From positions 1-40,451 of the forward strand of contig OMVI01000066.1 in the NCBI GenBank assembly GCA_900314455.1: a stretch of DNA of 40,451 bases. The letters run 5' to 3'. The notes beneath the pieces are model-generated. The model ran no database searches. It was not told the origin of the DNA and was given only the letters and a program-made list of their open reading frames with translations. This document shows positions 24,522 through 32,560 of this stretch, piece by piece. The number at the start of each line of letters is the position of its first letter. The first letter of the stretch is position 1. A program made the position numbers and the translations under genes. The stretch comes from an uncultured Prevotella sp. GTDB lineage: Bacteria; Bacteroidota; Bacteroidia; Bacteroidales; Bacteroidaceae.

Positions 24522-25649
24522 TTACTTTACGTAAACAACTGCGAGGCGGTTAGAAGTGTTGCCCTGAACACCCTTACCTTCTGCCTTATCAACATTTACG
24601 CCCTTGCTCTTGAGGTACTCAGCAACTGTGTTAGCACGAGCCTCAGACAGACGCTGGTTGAGTTCCTTAGAACCCTCAGGAGATGCAGTACCAGTGATGG
24701 TAACGTGCTTGCCCTTTGCGATGTTGTCAAGAGCAGCCTTAGCATCCTTTGTCAGAGAAGACTTGCCCTGAGCGAATGTTACGAATACGAGGTCAGAAAC
24801 GTTGACTTCCTTAGCAGGAGTCTCCTTAACAACTTCCTTAACGACTTCCTTCGGCTTCTTAGCGAGCTCAGCCTTGAGGTTGTTGATCTGGTCGTTCAGA
24901 CCGTCGATCTCTGCCTGGTCGCGGAAACGAACAAGTGAGAAGTTATGACGACCGTCGTGGTTCTTGAACTTGTAGATGACACCAGCGTTCAGCTGCAGAC
25001 CTGCATTGTTAAGGTTGTATACTGGCTGATCAGCCTCGCGAGTAGCCTTGTAACCTACTGCATATGTATCAGATACGTGAGTGTTACCAGCCTTGCCGAT
25101 GAATGCCCATGTTACAGATGGCTCAACATAGATCTGCCACTCCTTGTTCTTGCCAAGGTTGAACTGGAAGTCAACACCTGCCTTTGAAGTCATGCGGTTA
25201 ACAGCGCGACCAGCATCCTGATGCATGAAGAGGTGACCCCAACCGAAGCCATAGAGAGCTGTTACCTCGAAGAAACGAGGATCACCCTTGTAACCACCGA
25301 AGAGGTTGCTGAGGTTGAATGTTCCTAACAGAGAAGTGTTAAGAGCGCGAACAGCGAGCTTTGTTGAAGCCCAAGGCTTGTTTGAGAAGTATGCGTTGCT
25401 CTCAGCAGCGATACCGAATACTGGAGTGATGTTCTTACCGACGCGGATGCCGAAGTTCGGATCGAGGTCTCTCAGCCAACTGTGACCAGTCACCTTTGTT
25501 GCAACACCGCCGTTCACACCAACATACCAGTTGTCAGTGAACTTGCTCTGACGGAGACCGTACTCCTGACCAGGAGCAGACTCGAAAACCTGAGCAGATG
25601 CAGAAACTGCCATTGCAGCAGCTGCTAACATTAAAACTAACTTTTTCAT
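24522..25649 (-). CDS. OmpA-family outer membrane protein
   Basis: 375 residues. The signal peptide at 1-20 (MKKLVLMLA... ending SASAQ) fixes the start; a frame 19 codons longer has no signal features. An aromatic-rich beta-barrel follows to about 245, a short coiled coil with repeated KEVVKE near 260-285, then a C-terminal OmpA-like domain (VTFAQGKSSLTKDAKAALDNIA ... LNQRLSEARANTVAEYLKSKGV). The Arg expected to bind peptidoglycan is kept, but the usual TD is TA (GTASPEG), so the Asp ligand is missing. A well-expressed surface or anchor protein is likely, with its own promoter and terminator. Confidence 0.9.
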   Translation of the reverse strand: MKKLVLMLAAAAMAVSASAQVFESAPGQEYGLRQSKFTDNWYVGVNGGVATKVTGHSWLRDLDPNFGIRVGKNITPVFGIAAESNAYFSNKPWASTKLAVRALNTSLLGTFNLSNLFGGYKGDPRFFEVTALYGFGWGHLFMHQDAGRAVNRMTSKAGVDFQFNLGKNKEWQIYVEPSVTWAFIGKAGNTHVSDTYAVGYKATREADQPVYNLNNAGLQLNAGVIYKFKNHDGRHNFSLVRFRDQAEIDGLNDQINNLKAELAKKPKEVVKEVVKETPAKEVNVSDLVFVTFAQGKSSLTKDAKAALDNIAKGKHVTITGTASPEGSKELNQRLSEARANTVAEYLKSKGVNVDKAEGKGVQGNTSNRLAVVYVK

Positions 25650-25722
25650 GTCTCTCTTAATTAAAATGTATATATTAAACGATATTATCTCCTTCTTTTT
25701 ATCCACTCTTCAATTTCGGGTG

Positions 25723-25754
25723 CAAAGTAATAAAAAATCTTTGTAACTGCCAAA
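25723..25754 (-). promoter_or_regulatory. Promoter of ompA
   Basis: On the minus strand, TTTG (25751-25754), a 20-base gap and TTACTTTG (25723-25730), one base off TAnnTTTG. Leader of about 67 bases. Confidence 0.65.
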
Positions 25755-25916
25755 TATTTTTCCTAAAAAAACGAATTAGCAGCCCTAAAAAGTGGAAAAT
25801 ATGCCATATTTATGGTAGATTGGGTGTATTTTCACCAGTGAAAAGCTATTACTTATTAACATAAAGATATTTACGTGTAGCGAAGCATGTTTTGAATATT
25901 TCTTATTTTATTGCAT

Positions 25917-25950
25917 AAAAAAAGAGCCAACTGCATCCCGCAGTCGGCTC
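25917..25950 (-). terminator. Rho-independent terminator of the oxidoreductase operon
   Basis: Read leftward: GAGCC-G-ACTGC, loop, GCAGT-T-GGCTC (one mispair), then seven T. It lies about 40 bases past the stop of the gamma-subunit gene. Confidence 0.9.
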
Positions 25951-25989
25951 CTACAATAATTAGAGAGTTATAAAAAATCAGGTTTCATG

Positions 25990-26535
25990 TTATTTCTGCT
26001 CTTCAATGATTTTCATTCCTTCGCTAACAGCCTGCATGTTAAGCGGTATCATGTTGTGATGGCGCTCCGGCAGACTCTTGTAGAGAGCCTTGTTGAGGCC
26101 GTCGGTTGATACAACCGGACATACTTTCAGTAATCCTCCGAGGACAATCATATTGAAGACCTTTGAGTTTTTCATCTCTGCGGCTTTGTCCATGGCGTCG
26201 ATGCGGTACACCTTGATGTCCTTTCGCGTCGGCGGGTTCATGATGCCGTATCCGTCGTAGATAAGCATACCACCCGGCTTTACCTTTGGCTGGAACTTGT
26301 CGAGGGACGGTTGGTTGAGCACAATAGCCACGTCGTACTTACTGAGGATAGGCGATGAAATGCGTTCGTCGCTGATAATGACCGTCACGTTGGCAGTTCC
26401 GCCACGCTGCTCAGGACCGTAAGCAGGCATCCAAGTCACCTCTTTGTTCTCCATCAGACCAGAGTAAGCGAGTATTTTCCCCATTGACAGGACGCCTTGT
26501 CCTCCGAAGCCGCTTATTATTATTTCTGTTTTCAT
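25990..26535 (-). CDS. 2-oxoacid:ferredoxin oxidoreductase, gamma subunit
   Basis: 181 residues. Gamma-domain signature GFGGQGVLSMGKILA near the start, then WMPAYGPEQRGGTANV, standard for KorC/VorC/PorG. The complex oxidises a 2-oxo acid with CoA to acyl-CoA and reduces ferredoxin, or runs in reverse. It follows the beta subunit by 15 bases and ends the operon. Substrate (2-oxoglutarate or branched 2-oxo acid) cannot be settled from this subunit. Confidence 0.9.
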   Translation of the reverse strand: MKTEIIISGFGGQGVLSMGKILAYSGLMENKEVTWMPAYGPEQRGGTANVTVIISDERISSPILSKYDVAIVLNQPSLDKFQPKVKPGGMLIYDGYGIMNPPTRKDIKVYRIDAMDKAAEMKNSKVFNMIVLGGLLKVCPVVSTDGLNKALYKSLPERHHNMIPLNMQAVSEGMKIIEEQK

Positions 26536-26550
26536 TTTTGTTCCGTTTTT

Positions 26551-27321
26551 TTACTTGATGCCAGTAGTGTCCTTAAGGTCGCCTTTGACATACTTCTTGA
26601 ACATATTCTCACGCATCCACTCGTTTGCTTTCACTGGTGAAAGCTTCCATCCACTATTACAAGTTGATACTATTTCGACGAGAGAAGAACCGAGTCCCTG
26701 CATGCTTGCGTCGAATGCCTTACGTATGGCCTTCTTCGCCTTGCGAATTGACGCAACCGTGTCGACGCTCTGTCGTGTCACGTAACATGTACCGTCGAGG
26801 TGGCTTGCAAGCTCCGTGATATTCAGTGGGTAACCGTGTATCTTCGGGTCGCGGCCGTACGGGCATGTACTTGTCTTCTGTCCGATAAGCGTTGTAGGAG
26901 CCATCTGGCCTCCGGTCATACCATATATGGCATTGTTTATGAATATAATAGGTATGTTCTCGCCACGGTTCAGAGCGTGAATGGTCTCACACGTACCGAT
27001 GCAGGCTAGGTCGCCGTCGCCCTGATAAGTGAAAACGAGACGGTCAGGCCACAACCGCTTTATTGCCGTTGCTACTGCTGGTGCACGTCCGTGTGCAGCT
27101 TCCTGCCAGTCGATGTCAAGATAGCGGTAAGCAAATACGGCACAGCCGACCGGGCATACGCCAACGGTTTTCTCGCTCATGCCCATTTCTTCGATTATTT
27201 CAGCTACAAGCTTGTGAACAACTCCGTGCGAACAACCAGGACAGTAGTGCATCGGAGTGTCGTTCATCAGCTTTGGCTTTTCATATACCAGGTTCTCTGG
27301 TGATATTATATCGTTTGCCAT
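26551..27321 (-). CDS. 2-oxoacid:ferredoxin oxidoreductase, beta (ThDP) subunit
   Basis: 256 residues. Binds ThDP and Mg. Starts with HYCPGCSHGVVH, the usual beta-subunit CPGC motif; the ThDP motif is GDGDLACIGTCETIHALNRGENI, followed by NNAIYGMTGGQMAPTT, characteristic of Kor/Vor beta chains. The short beta type lacks extra cluster domains; the electron path to ferredoxin runs through the separate small ferredoxin subunit encoded upstream. An 81-base spacer with a 10-bp repeat separates it from the alpha gene. Confidence 0.92.
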   Translation of the reverse strand: MANDIISPENLVYEKPKLMNDTPMHYCPGCSHGVVHKLVAEIIEEMGMSEKTVGVCPVGCAVFAYRYLDIDWQEAAHGRAPAVATAIKRLWPDRLVFTYQGDGDLACIGTCETIHALNRGENIPIIFINNAIYGMTGGQMAPTTLIGQKTSTCPYGRDPKIHGYPLNITELASHLDGTCYVTRQSVDTVASIRKAKKAIRKAFDASMQGLGSSLVEIVSTCNSGWKLSPVKANEWMRENMFKKYVKGDLKDTTGIK

Positions 27322-27338
27322 TGTTCTTTCCTTTTTTT

Positions 27339-27393
27339 ATAGACAGTGATAGACCTTGATAGACTAGTATAGACTTGATAGACTATAATAGAC
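27339..27393. repeat. 10-bp-period ATAGAC array (alpha-beta subunit spacer)
   Basis: ATAGAC starts at 27339, 27349, 27359, 27369, 27378 and 27388, i.e. steps of 10, 10, 10, 9 and 10 bases, close to one DNA helical turn. It fills the spacer between the alpha and beta genes. Confidence 0.8.
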
Positions 27394-27402
27394 TAGGGGC
27401 TA

Positions 27403-28488
27403 TTACTTGATAAGTTTTTCTTTAAGGGCTTCGACGATTTCCTCAGGCTCCGGGACAATGCCGCCGAGACGTCCGAAGTGCTCGACAGGCAGAGCTCCGT
27501 TGATGGCGAGCTTGACGTCCTCGATCATCTGGCCAGCGTTTATCTCGCTTACGAGAATACCCTTCTTGCCTTTCGCAACCTCAACGAGTTGCTTGCTCGG
27601 GTACGGCCACAGCGTGATAGGACGGAACAGACCAGCCTTGATACCCTGTTCGCGAGCCAGCTCTACGGCTTTCTCACCGATGCGTGCTGCACTTCCGAAA
27701 CTTACTATAATGTAGTCGGCATCCTCGCACTGCTGAGTTTCATAGCGAACCTCAGTCTCCTGGCAAAGACGATACTTCTCCTGCATATGGATGTTGCGTG
27801 CCTCCATGACCTCAGGCTTAAGCTCAAGCGAAGTCAGAATGTTAGGCTCGCGGTCCATCGTACGGCCTATAGTAGCCCACGGGCACTCCTTGCGGATTTG
27901 CTCCTCTGTGCGGCGCGGCTTGATAGGAGGCAGTACGACCTTCTCCATCATCTGTCCGATGACACCATCAGAGAGTATCATTGCCGGGTTGCGGTACTTG
28001 AAAGCAAGCTCAAAGGCCAAATCCACGAAGTCGGCCATTTCCTGAACAGAGTTAGGAGCAAGAACTATGACGTTGTAGTCGCCGTTGCCACCACCTCTTG
28101 TAGCCTGGAAATAGTCGCTCTGTGAAGGTTGAATTGTACCCAGTCCAGGACCTCCGCGCTGAACGTTGACAATGACTCCCGGAATCTCCGAGCCAGCCAT
28201 ATAGCTTATTCCTTCCTGCATGAGGGCGACGCCAGGCGACGATGACGTAGTGAGCACGCGCTTTCCCGCACCTGCTCCACCGTATACCATGTTGATAGCA
28301 GCCACCTCCGATTCAGCCTGCAAGACAACCATGCCGGTCGTTTCCCAAGGCTTCAGCAGCGAAAGAGTCTCAATAATCTCACTTTGTGGGGTAATGGGGT
28401 AGCCGAAGAACGCATCGGCTCCGCAGCGAATGACAGCGTGCGCGATAGCTTCGTTACCCTTCATCAATGTTACTTCTTGTTCTGCCAT
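27403..28488 (-). CDS. 2-oxoacid:ferredoxin oxidoreductase, alpha subunit
   Basis: 361 residues, resembling proteins annotated VorB or KorA in Bacteroides. N-terminal pyrimidine-binding domain: LMKGNEAIAHAVIRCGADAFFGYPITPQSEI; the SPGVALMQEGISYMAGSEIPGVIVNVQRGGPGLGT segment is typical. The transketolase C-terminal-like domain is at about 245-350, ending HFGRLGGIVPEPEEIVEAL. It follows the ferredoxin subunit by 4 bases. Branched-chain 2-oxo acids and 2-oxoglutarate are both possible substrates; the nearby ilv operon is separately transcribed and does not decide it. Confidence 0.92.
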   Translation of the reverse strand: MAEQEVTLMKGNEAIAHAVIRCGADAFFGYPITPQSEIIETLSLLKPWETTGMVVLQAESEVAAINMVYGGAGAGKRVLTTSSSPGVALMQEGISYMAGSEIPGVIVNVQRGGPGLGTIQPSQSDYFQATRGGGNGDYNVIVLAPNSVQEMADFVDLAFELAFKYRNPAMILSDGVIGQMMEKVVLPPIKPRRTEEQIRKECPWATIGRTMDREPNILTSLELKPEVMEARNIHMQEKYRLCQETEVRYETQQCEDADYIIVSFGSAARIGEKAVELAREQGIKAGLFRPITLWPYPSKQLVEVAKGKKGILVSEINAGQMIEDVKLAINGALPVEHFGRLGGIVPEPEEIVEALKEKLIK

Positions 28489-28492
28489 ACTG

Positions 28493-28726
28493 TCATTCCT
28501 CCACTTTTTTACGGTAAACGGTGATGCATCCGTCCGGACAAACTATAGCGCACGAAGCGCATCCGACGCATTTCTCAGCGTTCGCCGGTTCCACATACGG
28601 GTATCCGTGGGCGTTTACCTTCTTCTGAGCCAGAGCAATGACGTCCTGAGGGCATGCAACGATGCACAGCTGGCATCCCTTGCAGCGGTCGGTATTCACC
28701 ACGATGGCTCCTTTAATTTTGCTCAT
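28493..28726 (-). CDS. 2-oxoacid:ferredoxin oxidoreductase, 2x[4Fe-4S] delta subunit
   Basis: 77 residues. Two classical cluster motifs, C15-x2-C18-x2-C21-x3-C25 and C53-x2-C56-x2-C59-x3-C63, each followed by P. It is the internal electron carrier of the complex and the first of the four subunit genes, 4 bases before the alpha subunit. Small size and composition match KorD/VorD. Confidence 0.93.
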   Translation of the reverse strand: MSKIKGAIVVNTDRCKGCQLCIVACPQDVIALAQKKVNAHGYPYVEPANAEKCVGCASCAIVCPDGCITVYRKKVEE

Positions 28727-28811
28727 ACGTCTTTGTATTTAGACCTCCCAGCTCTCCGAAGAGAAACATTGAAAGGTACGGAATTATCTTTTAAGGAAAT
28801 CGAACAATCCC

Positions 28812-28991
28812 TTATGGGTTGTAAGCATCCTTGTTGTAGAAGTTGAGGATATCCTCAAGCATCTTCTTTGCTTCGACAGCAGGTGAAGCCGGATCGAGTT
28901 CGATGGCTTCAAGGTAGCAGTTTATGGCATGCTGCCAATCGCTTTGCCGCCTGTATTCATTACCTTTTTTATACCAATCTTCTGCCGTCAT
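28812..28991 (-). CDS. Small TPR protein (59 residues)
   Basis: Starts at an ATG at 28991 and stops with TAA at 28812. The translation begins MTAEDWYKKGNEYRRQSDW and holds one near-canonical tetratricopeptide unit: W6-Y7, G10, Y13, A22, Y26, A29, then LDP. A second helix pair (EAKKMLEDILNFYNKD) ends it. No signal peptide. It is leftward, between folD and the ferredoxin subunit, 85 bases upstream of the latter, so probably co-transcribed with the oxidoreductase; a role in assembly of that complex is a guess. Too short for many gene finders. Confidence 0.8.
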   Translation of the reverse strand: MTAEDWYKKGNEYRRQSDWQHAINCYLEAIELDPASPAVEAKKMLEDILNFYNKDAYNP

Positions 28992-29006
28992 AGGGACCTC
29001 CCCCCG

Positions 29007-29024
29007 CCCCCTCCGAAGGAGGGG
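29007..29024. repeat. GC-rich palindrome (REP-like)
   Basis: CCCCTCC-GAA-GGAGGGG hairpin in the folD-TPR spacer. Its C/G-rich style resembles the two elements near tatD (39294-39329 and 39418-39453), although identity is limited to the CCCTCC/GGAGGG core. Confidence 0.5.
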
Positions 29025-29051
29025 AGTCGGAAGTTCGTTAGTTAAACTATT

Positions 29052-29930
29052 CTATTTGTAATATTCTTTCTTGGCGGCTGCGAGCGTGTTCTTCATCAGC
29101 GAGCAGATGGTCATAGGACCAACGCCGCCCGGAACCGGTGTTATGTAGCTGCACTTCGGTGCCACTTCGTCGAACTTTACATCGCCGTTGAGGTGGAAGC
29201 CCTTCTTCTTTGTCGGGTCAGGAACACGCGTTGTGCCCACATCTATTATAACGGCGCCTTCCTTCACCATATCAGCAGTTACGAAGTTAGGCTTTCCTAT
29301 GGCCGCGATTATTATGTCGGCATTCAGGCATTCAGCCTTTATATCCTTCGTATGCGAGTGGCATACGGTGACGGTAGCATCGCCGAGGTGCTTTTGCAGC
29401 ATAAGTTGCGCCATCGGTTTGCCAACAATATTGCTGCGGCCGATGATGACACACTTCTTGCCACTTGTCTCTATATTATAATGTTGTAGGAGAGTCATGA
29501 TGCCAAGCGGCGTCGCCGAAATGAAGCAAGGCAGTCCGATAGCCATGCGTCCTACGTTTATTGGGTGGAAACCGTCGACATCCTTGCGGTAGTCGATGGC
29601 CATTATAATCTTCTGTTCGTCGATATGCTTCGGCAAAGGCAACTGAACGATGAAACCATCGACGTCATCGTCGTGGTTCAACTTGTCGACACAAGCCAGC
29701 AGTTCCTCCTCCGTGACATTGTCCTCGTAGCGGATTAAAGTCGACTTAAAGCCGCATTGCTCGCATGCGATGACCTTGTTCTTCACGTAAGTCTCGCTTC
29801 CGCCGTCGTGTCCGACGAGCACAGCTGCCAGGTGCGGTTGCTTTCCGCCTTTGGCAATTATTTCTTTCACTTCCTCGGCAATCTGCTGCTTTATTGCGGC
29901 AGCTGTTGCTTTTCCGTCAATTAGAGTCAT
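29052..29930 (-). CDS. folD: Methylenetetrahydrofolate dehydrogenase/cyclohydrolase
   Basis: 292 residues. Interconverts 5,10-methylene-, methenyl- and 10-formyl-tetrahydrofolate. The catalytic Lys lies in [12 protein letters not shown] (near 50), the [13 protein letters not shown] segment near 94-106, the Rossmann motif [17 protein letters not shown] near 160, and [10 protein letters not shown] near the end. All are FolD signatures and length is normal. It follows ffh leftward after a 100-base repeat-filled spacer. Confidence 0.96.
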   Translation of the reverse strand: MTLIDGKATAAAIKQQIAEEVKEIIAKGGKQPHLAAVLVGHDGGSETYVKNKVIACEQCGFKSTLIRYEDNVTEEELLACVDKLNHDDDVDGFIVQLPLPKHIDEQKIIMAIDYRKDVDGFHPINVGRMAIGLPCFISATPLGIMTLLQHYNIETSGKKCVIIGRSNIVGKPMAQLMLQKHLGDATVTVCHSHTKDIKAECLNADIIIAAIGKPNFVTADMVKEGAVIIDVGTTRVPDPTKKKGFHLNGDVKFDEVAPKCSYITPVPGGVGPMTICSLMKNTLAAAKKEYYK

Positions 29931-29950
29931 ATTTTGTAGTTGTGTTTTAA

Positions 29951-30023
29951 GCGATGATAAGCCGTGATGGGCGATGATAAGCTATTATTATATGCGTTGA
30001 CAGGCGATTATAAGCGATGATAA
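29951..30023. repeat. 10-bp-period GCGATGATAA array (folD-ffh spacer)
   Basis: GCGATGATAAGC occurs at 29951 and 29971 and, changed, at 30004 (GCGATTATAAGC) and 30014 (GCGATGATAATA). Blocks of ten from 29951 line up with GC or TA starts and a TGAT core; the middle (29981-30003) is more degenerate. Confidence 0.6.
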
Positions 30024-30030
30024 TAATGCT

Positions 30031-31380
30031 TTAATGGGGCATTTGCGGCATGCCCTTCATGCCTTTCATACGCGACATCATACCCTTCATGCCACCGCCG
30101 GTGACCATCTTCATCATCTTGCGGGTCTGGTCGAACTGCTTTATGAGGCGGTTCACCTCCTGATAGCTCGTTCCCGAACCTTTGGCGATGCGCTGTCGGC
30201 GACTCGTGTTCAGTATCTCCGGGTTCGTGCGCTCCTTAGGCGTCATGCTCTGGATAATTGCCTCGATACCCTTGAACGCATTATCGTCAATGTCGACATC
30301 ACGGATAGCCTTGCCGACACCTGGTATCATGCTCGCCAAATCCTTCAGGTTACCCATCTTCTTAATCTGTTGTATCTGATTATAGAAGTCGTTGAAGTCG
30401 AACTTATTTTTCTGAATCTTCTTTTGCAGCTTGCGTGCTTCCTCCTCATCGAACTGCTCCTGCGCACGCTCGACAAGAGAAACGACATCACCCATACCGA
30501 GAATACGGTCGGCCATACGAACTGGATGGAAGACATCGATAGCCTCCATCTTCTCGCCGGTACCGATAAACATAATCGGCTTGGTGACAACCGTACGAAT
30601 GGAAAGCGCCGCACCGCCTCGAGTATCACCGTCGAGCTTTGTCAGAACGACATCGTCGAAGTCAAGCCTGTCGTTGAATTCCTTTGCCGTATTTACAGCA
30701 TCCTGACCCGTCATAGCATCGACGACGAACAGCGTCGCATCCGGGTGAACGTGATTCTTGAGCGATTCAATCTCGTCCATCATTTGCTCGTCAACAGCCA
30801 GACGACCGGCGGTATCGATGATGACAACGTCGTAGCCCTTGGCCTTTGCCTCATGAATAGCGTTATCAGCTATTTCGTTGACGTTCTTGTTGTCGGGCTC
30901 AGAGTAGACGGGGACATCTATTGACTCACCGACAACCTTCAACTGGTCGATAGCAGCCGGACGGTAAACGTCACAGGCAACGAGAAGCGGCTTTTTGTTC
31001 TGCTTTTTCTTCAGCATGTTGGCGAGTTTGCCTGAGAACGTCGTCTTACCCGAACCTTGCAGGCCGCTCATCAGGATGATTGAGGGGTGCTGCTCCAGCT
31101 TCAGGCTTACAGCCTCGCCACCCATAAGCTCAGCAAGTTCGTCGTGAACAAGCTTCACCATGAGCTGTCCGGGCTTCACAGCCGTCAGCACGTTCATGCC
31201 GAGAGCCTTCTTCTTGACTGTATCTGTGAAATTCTTTGCTACCTTGTAGTTGACATCGGCGTCGAGAAGCGCACGGCGAACGTCCTTTAAGGTCTCTGCA
31301 ACATTTATCTCGGTAATCTTGCCTTCACCTTTAAGAATCTTAAAGGATCGCTCAAGACGGTCACTTAAATTTTCAAACAT
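30031..31380 (-). CDS. ffh: Signal recognition particle protein (SRP54)
   Basis: 449 residues from the ATG at 31380. Binds signal sequences on ribosomes and delivers them to FtsY. N domain 1-85, GTPase domain with the P-loop GLQGSGKT at 106-113, DTAGRL near 190 and TKLDGD near 247, then the M domain ending in a Met-rich tail with repeated MKGM. A frame extending 68 codons further upstream crosses the likely -7 box and looks non-coding, so it is rejected. The gene leads a leftward series with folD and the TPR and oxidoreductase genes. Confidence 0.96.
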   Translation of the reverse strand: MFENLSDRLERSFKILKGEGKITEINVAETLKDVRRALLDADVNYKVAKNFTDTVKKKALGMNVLTAVKPGQLMVKLVHDELAELMGGEAVSLKLEQHPSIILMSGLQGSGKTTFSGKLANMLKKKQNKKPLLVACDVYRPAAIDQLKVVGESIDVPVYSEPDNKNVNEIADNAIHEAKAKGYDVVIIDTAGRLAVDEQMMDEIESLKNHVHPDATLFVVDAMTGQDAVNTAKEFNDRLDFDDVVLTKLDGDTRGGAALSIRTVVTKPIMFIGTGEKMEAIDVFHPVRMADRILGMGDVVSLVERAQEQFDEEEARKLQKKIQKNKFDFNDFYNQIQQIKKMGNLKDLASMIPGVGKAIRDVDIDDNAFKGIEAIIQSMTPKERTNPEILNTSRRQRIAKGSGTSYQEVNRLIKQFDQTRKMMKMVTGGGMKGMMSRMKGMKGMPQMPH

Positions 31381-31415
31381 ATATGTTAAAACTATCCTAA
31401 ATTCTGAATTCAACG

Positions 31416-31423
31416 CAAAGATA
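31416..31423 (-). promoter_or_regulatory. -7 box of ffh
   Basis: TATCTTTG on the minus strand fits TAnnTTTG, 36 bases before the ffh ATG. No TTTG is found at 19-21 bases, so the -33 element is weak or absent. Confidence 0.5.
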
Positions 31424-31609
31424 GTGCAAAATGTGTAAATAAACGCATGTCGTATAAAGTATTTAAAATATTTTAAAACAGATATGGTTAAAAATGCGCA
31501 ATAGCATAATCTTTGTGCAAAAAATTGAATAAAATCTTGGTTTGTTCGATTTTTCTGTTTACATTCGCCGCCGATTTCCGTCAAAAGGGAGTCTTAAACA
31601 AAGAAGAAA

Positions 31610-32554
31610 ATGGAATATTACATCAGTACAAATAGCGGAAAACTCGGTCCTTACAGTGCACAGGAGCTCAAAGCCAGAGGCTTGAGAGCAGAGTCGTTGG
31701 TCATGGCTGTCGGCTCAACGGTGTGGACTCCGGCGTGGCAAATCGAAGAGTTGCGCCCTTACATAAACACTCCGACGTCGCAACCAGTCGACGAAGCGAA
31801 GCCAACCGACAACGCGTCGACCGCGGAAGCGACACCCGTGGAGGAGCCAATAGGGGCGAACAACGCCTCAGGCGGTTTCGCTTCAGAGCAGGCAAATGGA
31901 AAAGAAAACTTCCAGCAGGGACGTCCCGTGCCACCACGCCCATCCTTCCGTGAGCCGAAACGTCACGGAAACGGTGTGAAAGGGTGGCTCATATTCCTCA
32001 TTATCCTGCTCGCCATTGCCGGAATAGCCTTGATTACATGCCCCAGCCAGGATGCCCACAAATCGGCTTTAACAAACGTTGTATCTTCAACAGTCAGCGA
32101 GGAGATGAACGGCAAGGACTCAACAGCCAGTGAGGATGATGCCATCGACAAAGCCTTCCGTCAGATTAGCGACTCCTGGTCGAAAGAAGTCGTAAAGGCA
32201 GCGGTCGACAATCTCATCCGCGTCGACAACCATATAGTCTACTCCGTCGGCAAAGTACGCTTCGCGGGCAAAGAGCATACAGTCTCTGTGGGAGCTTTCG
32301 GTCACGTCTTCACTATCGACAAGGATGACCTCCGCAAGGCAACCGATGCCTACTATTCGAAGGCTGAGCAGAGTGTCAAGCAGAACATATCCAACAAGAT
32401 AGGCACAACCCTCCAGAACGATGTCATCGACCCTGTTGGCAAAGCCATTCAGGACTTCGTCACCAATGAGCTCAATGACTTTATGAACGAACTCGTTCCC
32501 AGCGAGCCGTCCGACGAACAACAGTCAGACAGCGTTCCGTCGGAGGGCATTTAG
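31610..32554 (+). CDS. GYF_2 (DUF4339)/DUF4359 membrane protein
   Basis: 314 residues. The N-terminal GYF_2 domain (about 1-50) has YYISTNSGKLGPYSAQEL and the WTPAWQIEEL end. A disordered, acidic and Pro-rich linker spans about 52-120. One membrane helix is at about 125-143 (GWLIFLIILLAIAGIALIT). The C-terminal region from CPSQDAHKSAL resembles DUF4359. Topology probably puts GYF in the cytoplasm, where it may bind proline-rich partners, and DUF4359 outside. No operon partner; it converges on the M64 peptidase with only 6 bases between stop codons. Function unknown. Confidence 0.8.
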   Translation: MEYYISTNSGKLGPYSAQELKARGLRAESLVMAVGSTVWTPAWQIEELRPYINTPTSQPVDEAKPTDNASTAEATPVEEPIGANNASGGFASEQANGKENFQQGRPVPPRPSFREPKRHGNGVKGWLIFLIILLAIAGIALITCPSQDAHKSALTNVVSSTVSEEMNGKDSTASEDDAIDKAFRQISDSWSKEVVKAAVDNLIRVDNHIVYSVGKVRFAGKEHTVSVGAFGHVFTIDKDDLRKATDAYYSKAEQSVKQNISNKIGTTLQNDVIDPVGKAIQDFVTNELNDFMNELVPSEPSDEQQSDSVPSEGI

Positions 32555-32560
32555 TCAATA

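Larger units (their letters stand above)
25650..25989. other. Spacer between the kor cluster and ompA
   Basis: 340 bases, with no gene. Contains the ompA leader, the ompA promoter (25723-25754) and the kor terminator (25917-25950). The remaining AT-rich part shows nothing further. Confidence 0.6.

Noticed and set aside
31381-31584. 68-codon N-terminal extension of ffh
   Set aside because: It crosses the likely -7 box at 31416-31423, is Phe/Tyr/Cys-rich, and SRP54 proteins start at MFENLSDRL.
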